From an uncultured SAR116 cluster alpha proteobacterium (GTDB lineage Bacteria; Pseudomonadota; Alphaproteobacteria; Puniceispirillales; Marisalimonadaceae): DNA of 64,000 bases. The notes beneath the pieces were generated by a model. That model saw only the letters and a list, made by a program, of their open reading frames with translations, ran no database searches and was not told the DNA's origin. Position 1 is the first letter of the stretch; each line of letters begins with the position of its first letter. A program made the position numbers and the translations under genes. Location: positions 62,001 through 126,000 of the forward strand of contig CACOAO010000001.1 in the NCBI GenBank assembly GCA_902625215.1, given 5' to 3'. Of this stretch, positions 34,617-42,900 are shown one piece after another.

Positions 34617-35633
34617 ATGATTGAAAAAAATTGGAAAGAAATAATTAAACCATCTAAACTAGAAGTTAAAGATGATAACAATTCAGAAAACACCTCCATA
34701 ATAATTGCAGAACCTTTAGAAAGAGGTTATGGCGTCACAATTGGCAATGCTCTGAGAAGAATTTTACTTTCATCACTTCAGGGCTCGGCAATTACTTCTT
34801 TGCAAGTTCAGGGTGTTCTTCACGAATTCTCTTCGATACCAGGTGTTAAAGAAGACCTTACAGATATTATTTTAAATGTTAAGGGTATCAAAGTAAAAAT
34901 GGATTACGATGGCGTTAAAAAAGTTCAACTTAATGTTGATGGGCCAGCAACTGTAACAGCTGGGATGATAGAATGCCCAGCAGAGATAGAGATTATGAAT
35001 AAAGATCACGAAATATGTTCTCTAGACAACGGAGCAAAGCTTTCTGTCGAGTTTACCATAGAAAATGGTAAAGGGTACGTATCCTCTACAAGTAATAGAA
35101 AAGAAGATTTAGCTATCGGAGTAATCCCAATAGATGCGATATATAGTCCAGTTGTGCAAGTTTCATACAATGTAGACAATGCTCGCGTTGGCCAACAAAC
35201 TGACTATGATAAATTGTCATTAGTGGTTACAACGGACGGTTCAGTTTCACCAGAAGACGCAGTAGCATTTTCTGCTAGAATTATGCAAGACCAATTAAAC
35301 AACTTTATAAATTTTGAAGAGCCAGAAGAGGAAGAAGTTACTGAGGTTTTAGAAGATCTTCCATTCAACAAAAATCTTCTTAGAAAAGTTGATGAATTAG
35401 AGTTGTCTGTAAGATCAGCTAATTGTTTGAAAAATGATAATATTGTATATATTGGTGATTTGGTTCAAAGATCAGAGCCAGAAATGTTACGTACACCTAA
35501 TTTTGGTAGAAAAAGCTTGAATGAAATTAGAGAAGTTTTAAAAGTAATGGGTTTAGAGTTAGGGATGGACGTAGAAAACTGGCCACCAGAAAATATAGAA
35601 GAGTTAGTCAAAAGAATAGAAGAACCTTTCTAA
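34617..35633 (+). CDS. rpoA: DNA-directed RNA polymerase subunit alpha
   Basis: Alpha dimerises to begin RNA polymerase assembly. The 338-residue protein has the N-terminal domain (about 1-235; [20 protein letters not shown] is the dimer signature), an acidic linker [13 protein letters not shown], and the C-terminal domain (about 255-330) with [14 protein letters not shown] and [16 protein letters not shown] for UP-element and activator contacts. Normal length and place. Confidence 0.98.
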   Translation: MIEKNWKEIIKPSKLEVKDDNNSENTSIIIAEPLERGYGVTIGNALRRILLSSLQGSAITSLQVQGVLHEFSSIPGVKEDLTDIILNVKGIKVKMDYDGVKKVQLNVDGPATVTAGMIECPAEIEIMNKDHEICSLDNGAKLSVEFTIENGKGYVSSTSNRKEDLAIGVIPIDAIYSPVVQVSYNVDNARVGQQTDYDKLSLVVTTDGSVSPEDAVAFSARIMQDQLNNFINFEEPEEEEVTEVLEDLPFNKNLLRKVDELELSVRSANCLKNDNIVYIGDLVQRSEPEMLRTPNFGRKSLNEIREVLKVMGLELGMDVENWPPENIEELVKRIEEPF

Positions 35634-35661
35634 TTCAATATAAAAGATTTAGGAGTAAATA

Positions 35662-36102
35662 ATGAAACATAGGATTAAGGGTAAAAAATTAAACAGAAGT
35701 TCTTCTCATAGAAAATCGCTGTTTAAAAATATGGCTCAGGCTTTAATAAAGCACGAGCAAATAATAACAACATTACCGAAGGCTAAAACTATGAAACCCA
35801 TAATAGATAAATTAATTACCTTGGGTAAAAAAGGCAACTTGCACGCTAGAAGACAAGCGTTTTCTAAGCTTAGGGATAATAACATGGTATCAAAATTGTT
35901 TGATGTTCTTGCAAAAAGATATGCAGGAAGACAAGGAGGATATTCAAGGGTTCTAAAAGCAGGTTATAGATATGGAGACGCCGCTGCAATGGCTGTTCTT
36001 GAGTTAGTAGATAGAAATGAAGATGCAAGAGGTCAAGATAGTGGTCCAGTGCAAATAAATAACACAAGTGAAGATGAACAAAAAGAAGCTGTTTCTGGGT
36101 AA
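35662..36102 (+). CDS. rplQ: 50S ribosomal protein L17
   Basis: L17 is at the tunnel exit. The 146-residue protein has [18 protein letters not shown], the block [20 protein letters not shown] and the [19 protein letters not shown] end of the fold. The last 25 residues are an acidic tail, longer than in E. coli. It closes the alpha operon and is followed by an intrinsic terminator. Confidence 0.97.
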   Translation: MKHRIKGKKLNRSSSHRKSLFKNMAQALIKHEQIITTLPKAKTMKPIIDKLITLGKKGNLHARRQAFSKLRDNNMVSKLFDVLAKRYAGRQGGYSRVLKAGYRYGDAAAMAVLELVDRNEDARGQDSGPVQINNTSEDEQKEAVSG

Positions 36103-36123
36103 CTTTCGTACTTAACGAATTTT

Positions 36124-36157
36124 AAAACCGTTCAAATAACGTGAACGGTTTTTTTTT
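36124..36157 (+). terminator. intrinsic terminator of the ribosomal super-cluster
   Basis: AAAACCGTTCA (36124-36134) pairs perfectly with TGAACGGTTTT (36142-36152) around a seven-base loop, and the T-run continues to 36157. It is 21 bases beyond the rplQ stop and is the clearest Rho-independent terminator in the window. Confidence 0.92.
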
Positions 36158-36166
36158 GAGTGAAAA

Positions 36167-37024
36167 ATGTATTTTGATAAATTTATAGGAATAGATTGGT
36201 CTGGTGACAAAAATACTTTTCAAAAAGGAATTAGTGTCGCAGAATGTCCTAGAGGTAATAAAGTTCCTCAAATAGTAAAACCGTCGCATAATAAATATTG
36301 GACAAGGTCATCCTTAATAGAATGGCTTTATAAAGAAATAAAATTGCAAAGAAACTTAATTGGATTTGACTTTGCATTCTCATACCCTTTTTATGATAGA
36401 TGTTGTTATTTTCCAGGCATAAAAGATAGTCCCATTAATTCAGAAAAATTATGGAAGTTGATAGAAGATTCCAATATAAAAGCAAAAAATTTTTATGGTG
36501 GAGAGATATGGGTCAATAAAACGTATGGTAAATTTTTTAATTCACCAAAACTTAAAGGTTCACTTTTTTCCAGTAGAAGAAGATATACTGAGATATTAGC
36601 TAAGAAAAAAATACTTTCTCCAAGTCCAACTTTTAACTGTGTTGGACCTGGTGCTGTTGGTACAGGTACTCTAGCGGGAATGAGAATTCTTAATTCGTTA
36701 AAAAACAAAGCAAAAATTTGGCCTTTTGATAAGATTAATTTCTCGACTAAAACTGTTGTTGTTGAAATCTTTCCCTCTTATTATTTTAGACTTTCTAAAA
36801 TTAAACCTGAAAAAAAAGTGGGTTATGCAATAGAAAATATTAATAAATCATTAGAATTTTATAATTCAAAACCTCTTAAAAAAAACTATATTATTGGTGG
36901 TCCAGATCAAGATGATGCTGATTCGATAATTTCATCAGCGGCATTAAGGTTTTTATCAGCTGACGAAAAAAATTGGAATGTTCCAAATTCATCCAAGAAA
37001 GAGGGTTGGATTTTTGGAGTATAG
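36167..37024 (+). CDS. DUF429-like protein of the RNase H fold
   Basis: I do not recognise a characterised function. The 285-residue protein has the spaced acidic motifs of DUF429-type RNase H-fold proteins: IGIDWSG at residues 7-13, GFDFAFSYP near 66, VVEIFPS near 200 and a C-terminal GGPDQDDADSIISSAAL near 245. In this fold the acidic residues would form a metal site. A long loop (about 85-165) separates the core strands. It begins ten bases after the terminator of the ribosomal cluster and 29 bases before rluC, so it may be first in the next operon. Confidence 0.6.
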   Translation: MYFDKFIGIDWSGDKNTFQKGISVAECPRGNKVPQIVKPSHNKYWTRSSLIEWLYKEIKLQRNLIGFDFAFSYPFYDRCCYFPGIKDSPINSEKLWKLIEDSNIKAKNFYGGEIWVNKTYGKFFNSPKLKGSLFSSRRRYTEILAKKKILSPSPTFNCVGPGAVGTGTLAGMRILNSLKNKAKIWPFDKINFSTKTVVVEIFPSYYFRLSKIKPEKKVGYAIENINKSLEFYNSKPLKKNYIIGGPDQDDADSIISSAALRFLSADEKNWNVPNSSKKEGWIFGV

Positions 37025-37053
37025 AAAAATATAACTTAAAATAGAAATTTGTG

Positions 37054-38046
37054 ATGTTAAATATTAAAATACCTGAAAAAGAACATGGAACTAGACTTGA
37101 TAAATGTGTCAGAAGATTATTAGGACAGATAAACCAATCACTTTTAGAGAAGTTTTTAAGATCTGGAATGATTATGTTAGATGCAAAAAAAGCTAAGTCA
37201 TCAACTAAGGTATCTTACGGTCAAGAACTGAACTATTCACAAAAAATAAGTTTTGATGAACATTATAAATCAAAAAAAATGAATGAATATAATGAAACGT
37301 ATTATAAAAAATTATTTAAGAAAATATTTATAAAAGAAACAAGTGAATATATAGCGATAAATAAACCTAGTGGTCTTGCTGTGCAGGGAGGCAGTAAGCA
37401 AAAGTACCATGTTGACGACATGCTAAAATGTATTTCAACTGACAACATCCCACTAAAACTTATCCATAGAATTGATAAAGATACATCTGGTTTATTGTTG
37501 CTAGCAAAAGAAAACAAGTCTGCAAAAAAATTCACGTCCTTTTTTAAAGATCGAAAAATTGTTAAAACATATTTGGCTATTGTTTCTCCATGTCCAAATG
37601 ATGAAATAGGTACTATTGATTTGCCATTATCAAAATCTGGTACTAAAGGCTATCAAAGAATGTCAGTTGACCATGATATTGGTAAAAGAGCTATAACTGA
37701 ATATAAAGTCCTAGACAAGGTTGGATTACGTGTAGCTTTAGTTGCACTTTACCCAAAAACAGGTCGCACGCATCAATTAAGAGTTCATCTAGAATATATA
37801 AATGCCCCCATAGTTGGAGATAATAAATATCAAGGGTTATCAGAAGTTTATAAGTCCTCTCACAATTTACCAAAACATAAGAAACTGTCTCAGATTAAAT
37901 GGATACCAAATAATATAAAGAATTTACAATTACACGCTTATTCAATTACAATACCACAAAGTGAAACTATTACAGCAAAAGTCTCAGAAGATTTTAAGCA
38001 AAACCTAAAATTCTTAGGGTTAAAATTACCAAAAAACTTTACGTGA
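37054..38046 (+). CDS. rluC: RluC-type 23S rRNA pseudouridine synthase
   Basis: This RluA/RluC-family enzyme isomerises uridines in 23S rRNA. From ATG 37054 the 330-residue protein has an N-terminal S4 RNA-binding domain (TRLDKCVRRLLGQ, about residues 15-75) and the catalytic motif HRIDKDTSGLLLLA with Asp141, then KTGRTHQLRVH near residue 235. A GTG directly before (37051) is an alternative start. The order RluC - HAD - ATP12 is recurrent in Alphaproteobacteria, which supports the RluC assignment over RluD. Confidence 0.88.
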   Translation: MLNIKIPEKEHGTRLDKCVRRLLGQINQSLLEKFLRSGMIMLDAKKAKSSTKVSYGQELNYSQKISFDEHYKSKKMNEYNETYYKKLFKKIFIKETSEYIAINKPSGLAVQGGSKQKYHVDDMLKCISTDNIPLKLIHRIDKDTSGLLLLAKENKSAKKFTSFFKDRKIVKTYLAIVSPCPNDEIGTIDLPLSKSGTKGYQRMSVDHDIGKRAITEYKVLDKVGLRVALVALYPKTGRTHQLRVHLEYINAPIVGDNKYQGLSEVYKSSHNLPKHKKLSQIKWIPNNIKNLQLHAYSITIPQSETITAKVSEDFKQNLKFLGLKLPKNFT

Positions 38047-38076
38047 TATTTTTATTTAATTGTTGGAGAGTATAAA

Positions 38077-38748
38077 TTGTCAGAAGATCTAAAATTAGCT
38101 TTATTTGATTATGATGGAACAATAGTCGACTCTGCAATAATGATTGTCCAAGGTGCTATTGAAGCTTTTAGAATGTGTGGTTTGCCGGACCCTGATCCAA
38201 AAAAAGTTAGAGAAAATATTGGTAAACCACTCGCAATTGCTCTTGATGAATATATGCCCCCAGGTTTTAATGTAACACCAGAACAAATTTCAGATGCTTA
38301 TAGATCATGGTATGCAGAACAAGGAAGATTAGGTTTACAAAATGAACCATTATACCCTGGATTAGTTGAATTATTGAATGAACTTAAAGAAAGTAATTGG
38401 TTAATTGGTATTGCAACTAACAAGTCAAGAATTGGATTAACAAATGGTTTGGCAAAACATAATTTATCAAAAATTTTTGATATAACAATGAGCACAGATG
38501 AAAATATACCCAAACCTAATCCAGCAATGGCAATTAAAGCAATGAATGATTTAGGTGTGCAAAAGGAACGTTGTGTAATGATTGGTGATACAATCAATGA
38601 CATTGGGTTAGGAGTAAACGCAGGTATCATTAGTATAGGAGTTACATGGGGTTATAACAGTAGGGAATTGTTATCCTCAGCTGGAGCAAGCTATTTAGTA
38701 AGTGATTCCATTGAGTTGAGTAAATTAATGAAAACTATATATTCCTAA
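38077..38748 (+). CDS. HAD-superfamily hydrolase, phosphoglycolate phosphatase-like
   Basis: The 223-residue protein is a HAD-IA phosphatase: motif I LFDYDGTIVDS (nucleophile Asp near residue 10), motif II GIATNKS (about 109), a motif III lysine in PKPNP (about 147) and motif IV MIGDTINDIGLGVNAG (about 168). A helical cap lies between motifs I and II. The substrate is unknown. The start is TTG 38077, six bases after GGAGAG. It is between rluC and the ATP12 gene. Confidence 0.87.
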   Translation: MSEDLKLALFDYDGTIVDSAIMIVQGAIEAFRMCGLPDPDPKKVRENIGKPLAIALDEYMPPGFNVTPEQISDAYRSWYAEQGRLGLQNEPLYPGLVELLNELKESNWLIGIATNKSRIGLTNGLAKHNLSKIFDITMSTDENIPKPNPAMAIKAMNDLGVQKERCVMIGDTINDIGLGVNAGIISIGVTWGYNSRELLSSAGASYLVSDSIELSKLMKTIYS

Positions 38749-38749
38749 A

Positions 38750-39445
38750 ATGAAAAAATCTTGGAAAAAAGTCAGTATAAACAAAATATCACCTAACTCT
38801 TTTCAAATTATGTTAGATGAAAGAATTCTACAAACCCCTCTTAAAAGAGAATTAGTGCTTCCAAACTTGAATTTAACACAAGAGATAGTAAAAGAATGGG
38901 ATCAAGATTCAAAAAATATAAATACTGAAACAATGATTTTTTACGGTCTTATGTCAACGTCTTTAGATAAAATAATAGATAATAGAAATTTGTATATTAA
39001 TGATATTCTTGATTATATTGATACAGATTTAATTTGTTATCGCGCTGAAAATCCAAAAGAATTAGTCGAACTACAAAAAAATAAATGGGATCCAATAATA
39101 TTACTTATTGAAAAATATATCAGCACTAAAGTTCAAGTCTTTCAAGGTATTGTACCTAAAAAACAGCACGCTAATGTACATCGTAAATTGAATAATTTAG
39201 TTAATCAGTTCAATATTTTTGAGATTTCAGCGTTACATAGAATTACAAATATTACAGGTTCCATATTATTATCATTATGTGTTTTAAAAAAAGATATTTC
39301 AACTAATGAAGTCTTTAAGTTGTCGTTTTTAGACGAATTGTGGCAAGAAAAAAATTGGGGCTTTGATAAAGAAACTTCACAAAAAAGAAAAGAAATATCT
39401 ATTGAATTAAATAAATCTGTATTTTTTTCAGATTGTCTAAAATGA
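38750..39445 (+). CDS. ATP12-family F1 ATP synthase assembly chaperone
   Basis: ATP12 proteins protect the alpha subunit of F1 during ATP synthase assembly and occur in Alphaproteobacteria and mitochondria. The 231-residue protein shows the N-terminal QIMLDERILQTPLKRELVLP strand region, the EWDQDSKNIN block, the DTDLICYRAENPKEL signature and the C-terminal FLDELWQEKNWGFDKET segment. It starts one base after the HAD gene stop, so the two are probably coupled. Confidence 0.9.
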   Translation: MKKSWKKVSINKISPNSFQIMLDERILQTPLKRELVLPNLNLTQEIVKEWDQDSKNINTETMIFYGLMSTSLDKIIDNRNLYINDILDYIDTDLICYRAENPKELVELQKNKWDPIILLIEKYISTKVQVFQGIVPKKQHANVHRKLNNLVNQFNIFEISALHRITNITGSILLSLCVLKKDISTNEVFKLSFLDELWQEKNWGFDKETSQKRKEISIELNKSVFFSDCLK

Positions 39446-39448
39446 AAA

Positions 39449-39829
39449 ATGTTTTTTAATATGACAAAAAATATGAAAGAAGATTTCATAAAGCAATTAA
39501 ATCCTCAAGCCAAAGTGTTATTTCAAGAGTACAATATTGCATTTGAAAATAAAATGTGGGCTTCAGTAGTGATATTATCCCTTACGATAATTGATAATAT
39601 TTTGAATGACAAAGATAATTTAGATTATGTTGATGGATTAGATATAAATCATTTTAAAAGCTCAAAAGACTTTCATTGGTTAAGAATTAGACGTAATCAA
39701 ATATTACATTTTGAAAAAACTATAGAAGGATTTTTTGGAAATAAAGATAGCGATAAAACTTTAAAATTAGATGCTGTTCGCGCTAACAAGACTTTAAAAG
39801 AATGTTTTTACATTCTGTTTAAGAAATAA
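39449..39829 (+). CDS. small uncharacterised protein with HEPN-like R-x4-H motif
   Basis: I recognise no named family. The 126-residue protein appears all-helical and contains R82-N-Q-I-L-H87, matching the R-x4-6-H active-site pattern of HEPN RNases and toxins. Before it is an amphipathic helix (about 28-52), as in HEPN bundles. Downstream an Arg111-containing helix ends the protein. It lies three bases after ATP12 on the same strand and ends three bases from lipB, which points the other way. ATG 39461 is an alternative start. No MNT-type antitoxin gene lies beside it. Confidence 0.6.
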   Translation: MFFNMTKNMKEDFIKQLNPQAKVLFQEYNIAFENKMWASVVILSLTIIDNILNDKDNLDYVDGLDINHFKSSKDFHWLRIRRNQILHFEKTIEGFFGNKDSDKTLKLDAVRANKTLKECFYILFKK

Positions 39830-39832
39830 TGA

Positions 39833-40510
39833 TTATTTTAGTTTAAATAACCCTTTATTACCAAAAACTTTGTTAAAATTTTTCTTTAAACTAATATCTA
39901 ATTCTTTAAGAGATATCTTTTTACCTAACTTGTAAAAACTAGTTACACCAGAATTCGTTATCCCACACGGTACAATATTATTAAATTCATCTAGATTTGG
40001 ATTAACATTTATAGATATTCCATGAAAAGTTATCCAACTTGATATTCTAATACCTAATGCAGCAATTTTATCACATCCATTATCATCTTTTACCCATACG
40101 CCAGGTTGGCCACTAATCCTTACTCCATAGATATAGAAATCTTTTAAAGTAAGAATTATTAATTCTTCTAGTGCATATACGTACGCTTTAACATCCTGTG
40201 ACCTTTTTTTTAAATTTAACATTAAGTAAACAACTCTTTGACCAGGCCCATGCCAAGTCCACTGTCCACCTCTACCAGTATATTGAAAATTTATATTATT
40301 ATTTTTTAAATCCTCTAGTTTTGCAGATGTTCCAGCTGTAAAAATAGAACTATGCTCTAAAAGCCAGATCATTTCGCAAGCACAATTTCTTTTAATTTTT
40401 AAAACACGTCTTTTCATTTCTGAAACTGCAAAATTATATTCTACAGGATTATTTGATGTTTTCCATTCTATTTCATTAATCAAAATAACTACTTTCGTTA
40501 AATTACACAC
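39833..40510 (-). CDS. lipB: lipoyl(octanoyl) transferase LipB
   Basis: LipB moves octanoyl from acyl carrier protein to lipoyl domains before LipA inserts sulfur. The 225-residue frame contains GRGGQWTWHGPGQ (79-91), KIAALGIRISSWITFHG with Lys148, and PCGI with Cys182, the acyl-thioester residue. The first codon is GTG 40508-40510. A TTG nine codons inside is also possible, as the family's homology begins at about EIEW. It is convergent with the HEPN-like gene and divergent from tRNA-Leu. Confidence 0.93.
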   Translation of the reverse strand: MCNLTKVVILINEIEWKTSNNPVEYNFAVSEMKRRVLKIKRNCACEMIWLLEHSSIFTAGTSAKLEDLKNNNINFQYTGRGGQWTWHGPGQRVVYLMLNLKKRSQDVKAYVYALEELIILTLKDFYIYGVRISGQPGVWVKDDNGCDKIAALGIRISSWITFHGISINVNPNLDEFNNIVPCGITNSGVTSFYKLGKKISLKELDISLKKNFNKVFGNKGLFKLK

Positions 40511-40527
40511 ATAATATATTATTTATC

Positions 40528-40556
40528 TTGCAATAATTATATCATTTTGTTATCGC
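40528..40556 (+). promoter_or_regulatory. possible promoter for tRNA-Leu
   Basis: TTGCAA (40528-40533) lies 17 bases before TATCGC (40551-40556), and the tRNA begins 18 bases later. The -35 is fair and the -10 is poor, so this is tentative. Confidence 0.3.
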
Positions 40557-40573
40557 AGAAGAGTATTTTTATT

Positions 40574-40660
40574 GCGGCTGTGGCGGAACCGGTAGACGCG
40601 CAGCGTTGAGGTCGCTGTGGGATAAAACCCGTGGAAGTTCGAGTCTTCTCAGCCGCACCA
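40574..40660 (+). tRNA. tRNA-Leu (anticodon GAG)
   Basis: The 87-base class II cloverleaf has acceptor GCGGCTG paired with CAGCCGC, anticodon stem CAGCG/CGCTG around loop TTGAGGT (anticodon GAG), a long variable arm TGGGATAAAACCCG, T-loop TTCGAGT and encoded CCA. It stands alone between lipB and a small minus-strand gene. Confidence 0.97.
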
Positions 40661-40793
40661 TCAACTCTAAATATAAATTTTTTTAAATGAAATAACTTAA
40701 TTTTAATTAGAAGTTAATCGATCTTAATTATGTAATTTCACACAACTATTCTAATTATAATAGATTATTAAGAAATAAGCTGTTTAAACAAAA

Positions 40794-40817
40794 AAAGTGA
40801 ATAATTTAGTTCACTTT
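40794..40817. terminator. bidirectional hairpin terminator
   Basis: AAAGTGAA (40794-40801) pairs with TTCACTTT (40810-40817). It is flanked by an A-run on the left and GTTTTTT on the right, so it could terminate tRNA-Leu on the plus strand and the 82-residue gene on the minus strand. The loop contains the stop codon of that minus-strand gene. The rest of the gap 40661-40793 shows no gene or motif that I can identify. Confidence 0.6.
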
Positions 40818-41054
40818 GTTTTTTGAAATTTTAGATTCTTTTTTGATCTTTTGTTCTAAGTGATCAATCATTATCCGTCTCATATACTCAGCTCTTGCTA
40901 AATTTGTAAATGAATATTCACGAATGTCATCATGGTTTATTCTTATAGAAAAATTATAGAAAGCACCACTTTTCTTAATACTAGATGCACTGCCTGCAGC
41001 GATTTTACTAGTATTCACTAATGTACCAAATTTAGTTTCGATTATGTTTGACAT
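40806..41054 (-). CDS. small uncharacterised protein, 82 residues
   Basis: I do not recognise this protein. It starts at ATG 41052-41054 behind a GGAGAT-type site (revcomp of atctcc) and ends inside a terminator hairpin. The N-terminal half is mixed beta-like (FGTLVNTSKIAAGSAS, FYNFSIRIN) and the C-terminal half is a predicted helix with many charged residues (ARAEYMRRIMIDHLEQKIKK), ending in a basic tail. No membrane segment or signal peptide is seen. The good ribosome binding site, own terminator and balanced composition argue that it is real. Confidence 0.6.
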   Translation of the reverse strand: MSNIIETKFGTLVNTSKIAAGSASSIKKSGAFYNFSIRINHDDIREYSFTNLARAEYMRRIMIDHLEQKIKKESKISKNKVN

Positions 41055-41146
41055 ATTTAATCTCCATAAAATTAAGTATTTTGAATATTATGATATCAAA
41101 ATTTAAAATATGTCAAAATAAAATTTTATTTTTGTTAAATTAAAAT

Positions 41147-41491
41147 TTAGCAATATTCATACAGAAAATGTGATCTGTCATAAGTATGTTGCCTTATCTG
41201 TGTGCTCCATCTTCCTTTTTCAACAGCAATTGCCCAATCTTTACTATTAATAACTTCTGGATTATCAATTTCATACATAGCCACAAATTTCTGTTTGGGT
41301 GAATTCATTGATTTTGTTTCACCACCTATAGAAAAGTTAAAAGGTATTCCTTTGCCCCTAGTTACTTTATTAACTCCTGGAACATTAAGCAAATGTGGTA
41401 CATGTTCTTCGTCATATACCTCATTAAATAAATCCTCATATTCTTTTTTTACATTCATAGAGACTATAAAAACAAATTTAGAAATACTCAT
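41147..41491 (-). CDS. EthD/dimeric alpha-beta barrel-like protein
   Basis: The 114-residue protein has a beta strand KFVFIVSMNV, then YDEEHVPHLLNVPGVNKVTRG (shown in parts: YDEEHVPHLL and NVPGVNKV), the pattern of EthD-like dimeric ferredoxin-fold proteins, in which H-x-P precedes a loop with PG. A second half begins KFVAMYEID and has the AIAVEKGRW helix. Function is unknown; relatives include small monooxygenases and degradative accessory proteins. It overlaps the GIY-YIG gene by one base (TAATG), so the two are translationally coupled. Confidence 0.65.
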   Translation of the reverse strand: MSISKFVFIVSMNVKKEYEDLFNEVYDEEHVPHLLNVPGVNKVTRGKGIPFNFSIGGETKSMNSPKQKFVAMYEIDNPEVINSKDWAIAVEKGRWSTQIRQHTYDRSHFLYEYC

Positions 41492-41751
41492 TATAACTCC
41501 TTTTTTGTGTGTAATTCGACTAATAATTCTTTATTTTTTTTATCAAGTTTTTTTATTTCTATTTCTCTTTTTGTAGCTTTGTTTCTGCTTTGGCAATCCT
41601 CAGTGTAAATTAATTTAAAAGGTAATCTTGCTCTAACATATTTTGAACCATTACCTTTTTTATGAGTGTCTAATCTTTTTTTTAAATTATTTGATATTCC
41701 AGTATAAATAGAACTATCTTTACATTTCACCATATAAACAACCCAGTTCAT
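41491..41751 (-). CDS. GIY-YIG domain protein, YhbQ/UPF0213-like
   Basis: The 86-residue protein is a single GIY-YIG nuclease-like domain: VYMVKCKDSSIYTGIS supplies the two tyrosine elements (Y6 and Y17 region), and the arginine in NLKKRLDTH and the glutamate in KREIEIKKL match the catalytic R and E. Stand-alone proteins of this size are widespread and poorly defined; a DNA repair or nuclease role is inferred from the fold. It follows the ABC ATPase gene after 13 bases. Confidence 0.82.
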   Translation of the reverse strand: MNWVVYMVKCKDSSIYTGISNNLKKRLDTHKKGNGSKYVRARLPFKLIYTEDCQSRNKATKREIEIKKLDKKNKELLVELHTKKEL

Positions 41752-41764
41752 TATATTATTTCAT

Positions 41765-42721
41765 CTAATTATCTTTGATCAAATTAACAAAAACTTCTTC
41801 AAGGCTTACGCTTGTAGTAGATAAATCTAATATCTTTAAATCTGTTTTATAAATTATTTCTATAATTCTATCCATGGATGTATATTTGGGGTCGAAGTAA
41901 ATTTCAATTTTATTTTTACAAATTTTAACATTACCAATATTTTTAATACAATCTTTATCTTTTTTAGTAATCTTGTCATCAGTCAATGTAATAAATATTA
42001 CTTTTTGATTTGACTTTGAAAGTAAGGATTTTTTAGTTTCATTAGCAACAATTTTGCCCTTATTGATTATGGCAATATGATCACATAAAAATTCAGCCTC
42101 TTCCAAATAATGCGTGGTTAATATTATAGTAACACCCAATTCATTTAATTTTTTAAAATAGTTCCATAGCTTTTGTCTTAATTCAACATCCACTCCTGCC
42201 GTTGGTTCATCTAATATAACAATAGGTGGTGAATGAACCATCGCTTTCGCTACCAATAGTCTTCGTCTCATGCCGCCAGATAACTTTCGGCTATATGTTT
42301 CAGCATTGTCAGTCAAACCCATTAACTGTAAAAGCTCATCTGTTCGCCAATTTTTTTTTGGAACATTAAACATTCCAGAATGAAAATTAAGGGTTTCTTT
42401 TGGTGTGAAAAAAGCATCTATATTAAGTTCTTGTGGTACAACACCAACAGCAAGTTTAGATTGTTTTCTATATTTATCTATATCTAAACCCCATACACAT
42501 ACTCTTCCAGAAGTTTTTATAACTGCTCCAGAAATAATGTTGATTAAAGTTGATTTTCCGGCACCATTAGGTCCAAGTAAACCAAATATACTTCCAACAG
42601 GGACATTTAAGGAAATATCATTTAAGGCAATATTATTAACTTTACCATTATAAATTTTAGATAACTTTTCAATTTGTAATGCTAATTGATTGTGTGGAAT
42701 TTCCCAATATTTCTCTGTCAC
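41765..42721 (-). CDS. ABC transporter ATP-binding protein (ABC-2/YadG type), orphan
   Basis: The 318-residue ATPase has Walker A GLLGPNGAGKST (about residues 48-59), the signature LSGGMRRRLLVAKA, Walker B IVILDEPTAGVD and the H-loop TTHYLEEAE. About 85 C-terminal residues form the extra domain seen in YadG/CcmA-like exporters. The start is GTG 42719-42721. No ABC-2 permease lies next to it; the genes downstream are GIY-YIG and EthD-like. The partner must be encoded elsewhere or is absent. Confidence 0.88.
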   Translation of the reverse strand: MTEKYWEIPHNQLALQIEKLSKIYNGKVNNIALNDISLNVPVGSIFGLLGPNGAGKSTLINIISGAVIKTSGRVCVWGLDIDKYRKQSKLAVGVVPQELNIDAFFTPKETLNFHSGMFNVPKKNWRTDELLQLMGLTDNAETYSRKLSGGMRRRLLVAKAMVHSPPIVILDEPTAGVDVELRQKLWNYFKKLNELGVTIILTTHYLEEAEFLCDHIAIINKGKIVANETKKSLLSKSNQKVIFITLTDDKITKKDKDCIKNIGNVKICKNKIEIYFDPKYTSMDRIIEIIYKTDLKILDLSTTSVSLEEVFVNLIKDN

Positions 42722-42900
42722 TCAAGCTCTTTCTTTTTTAAAATATAATATTTTATAAAATGACTTTAATTATGATTTAATGACAACTCTCTAATAATTA
42801 ATTATAGTAATACTGATAATAAATAGGTTGCAAGGTAGTTTTTCAATGCAATTACTTTTAAAACGAAAATTAATTAAAAAAATTAAATTCTGCAAATTAA

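Noticed and set aside
41101-41140. AT-only palindrome (AAAATAAAATTTTATTTT) as a terminator
   Set aside because: The stem has no G-C pair, so it is probably compositional; it could at most be a weak terminator for the EthD-like gene.
41202-41576. 124-codon plus-strand frame across the EthD-like and GIY-YIG genes
   Set aside because: The minus-strand genes have recognisable domains and a TAATG coupling; the plus frame ends in a run of phenylalanine and leucine only.
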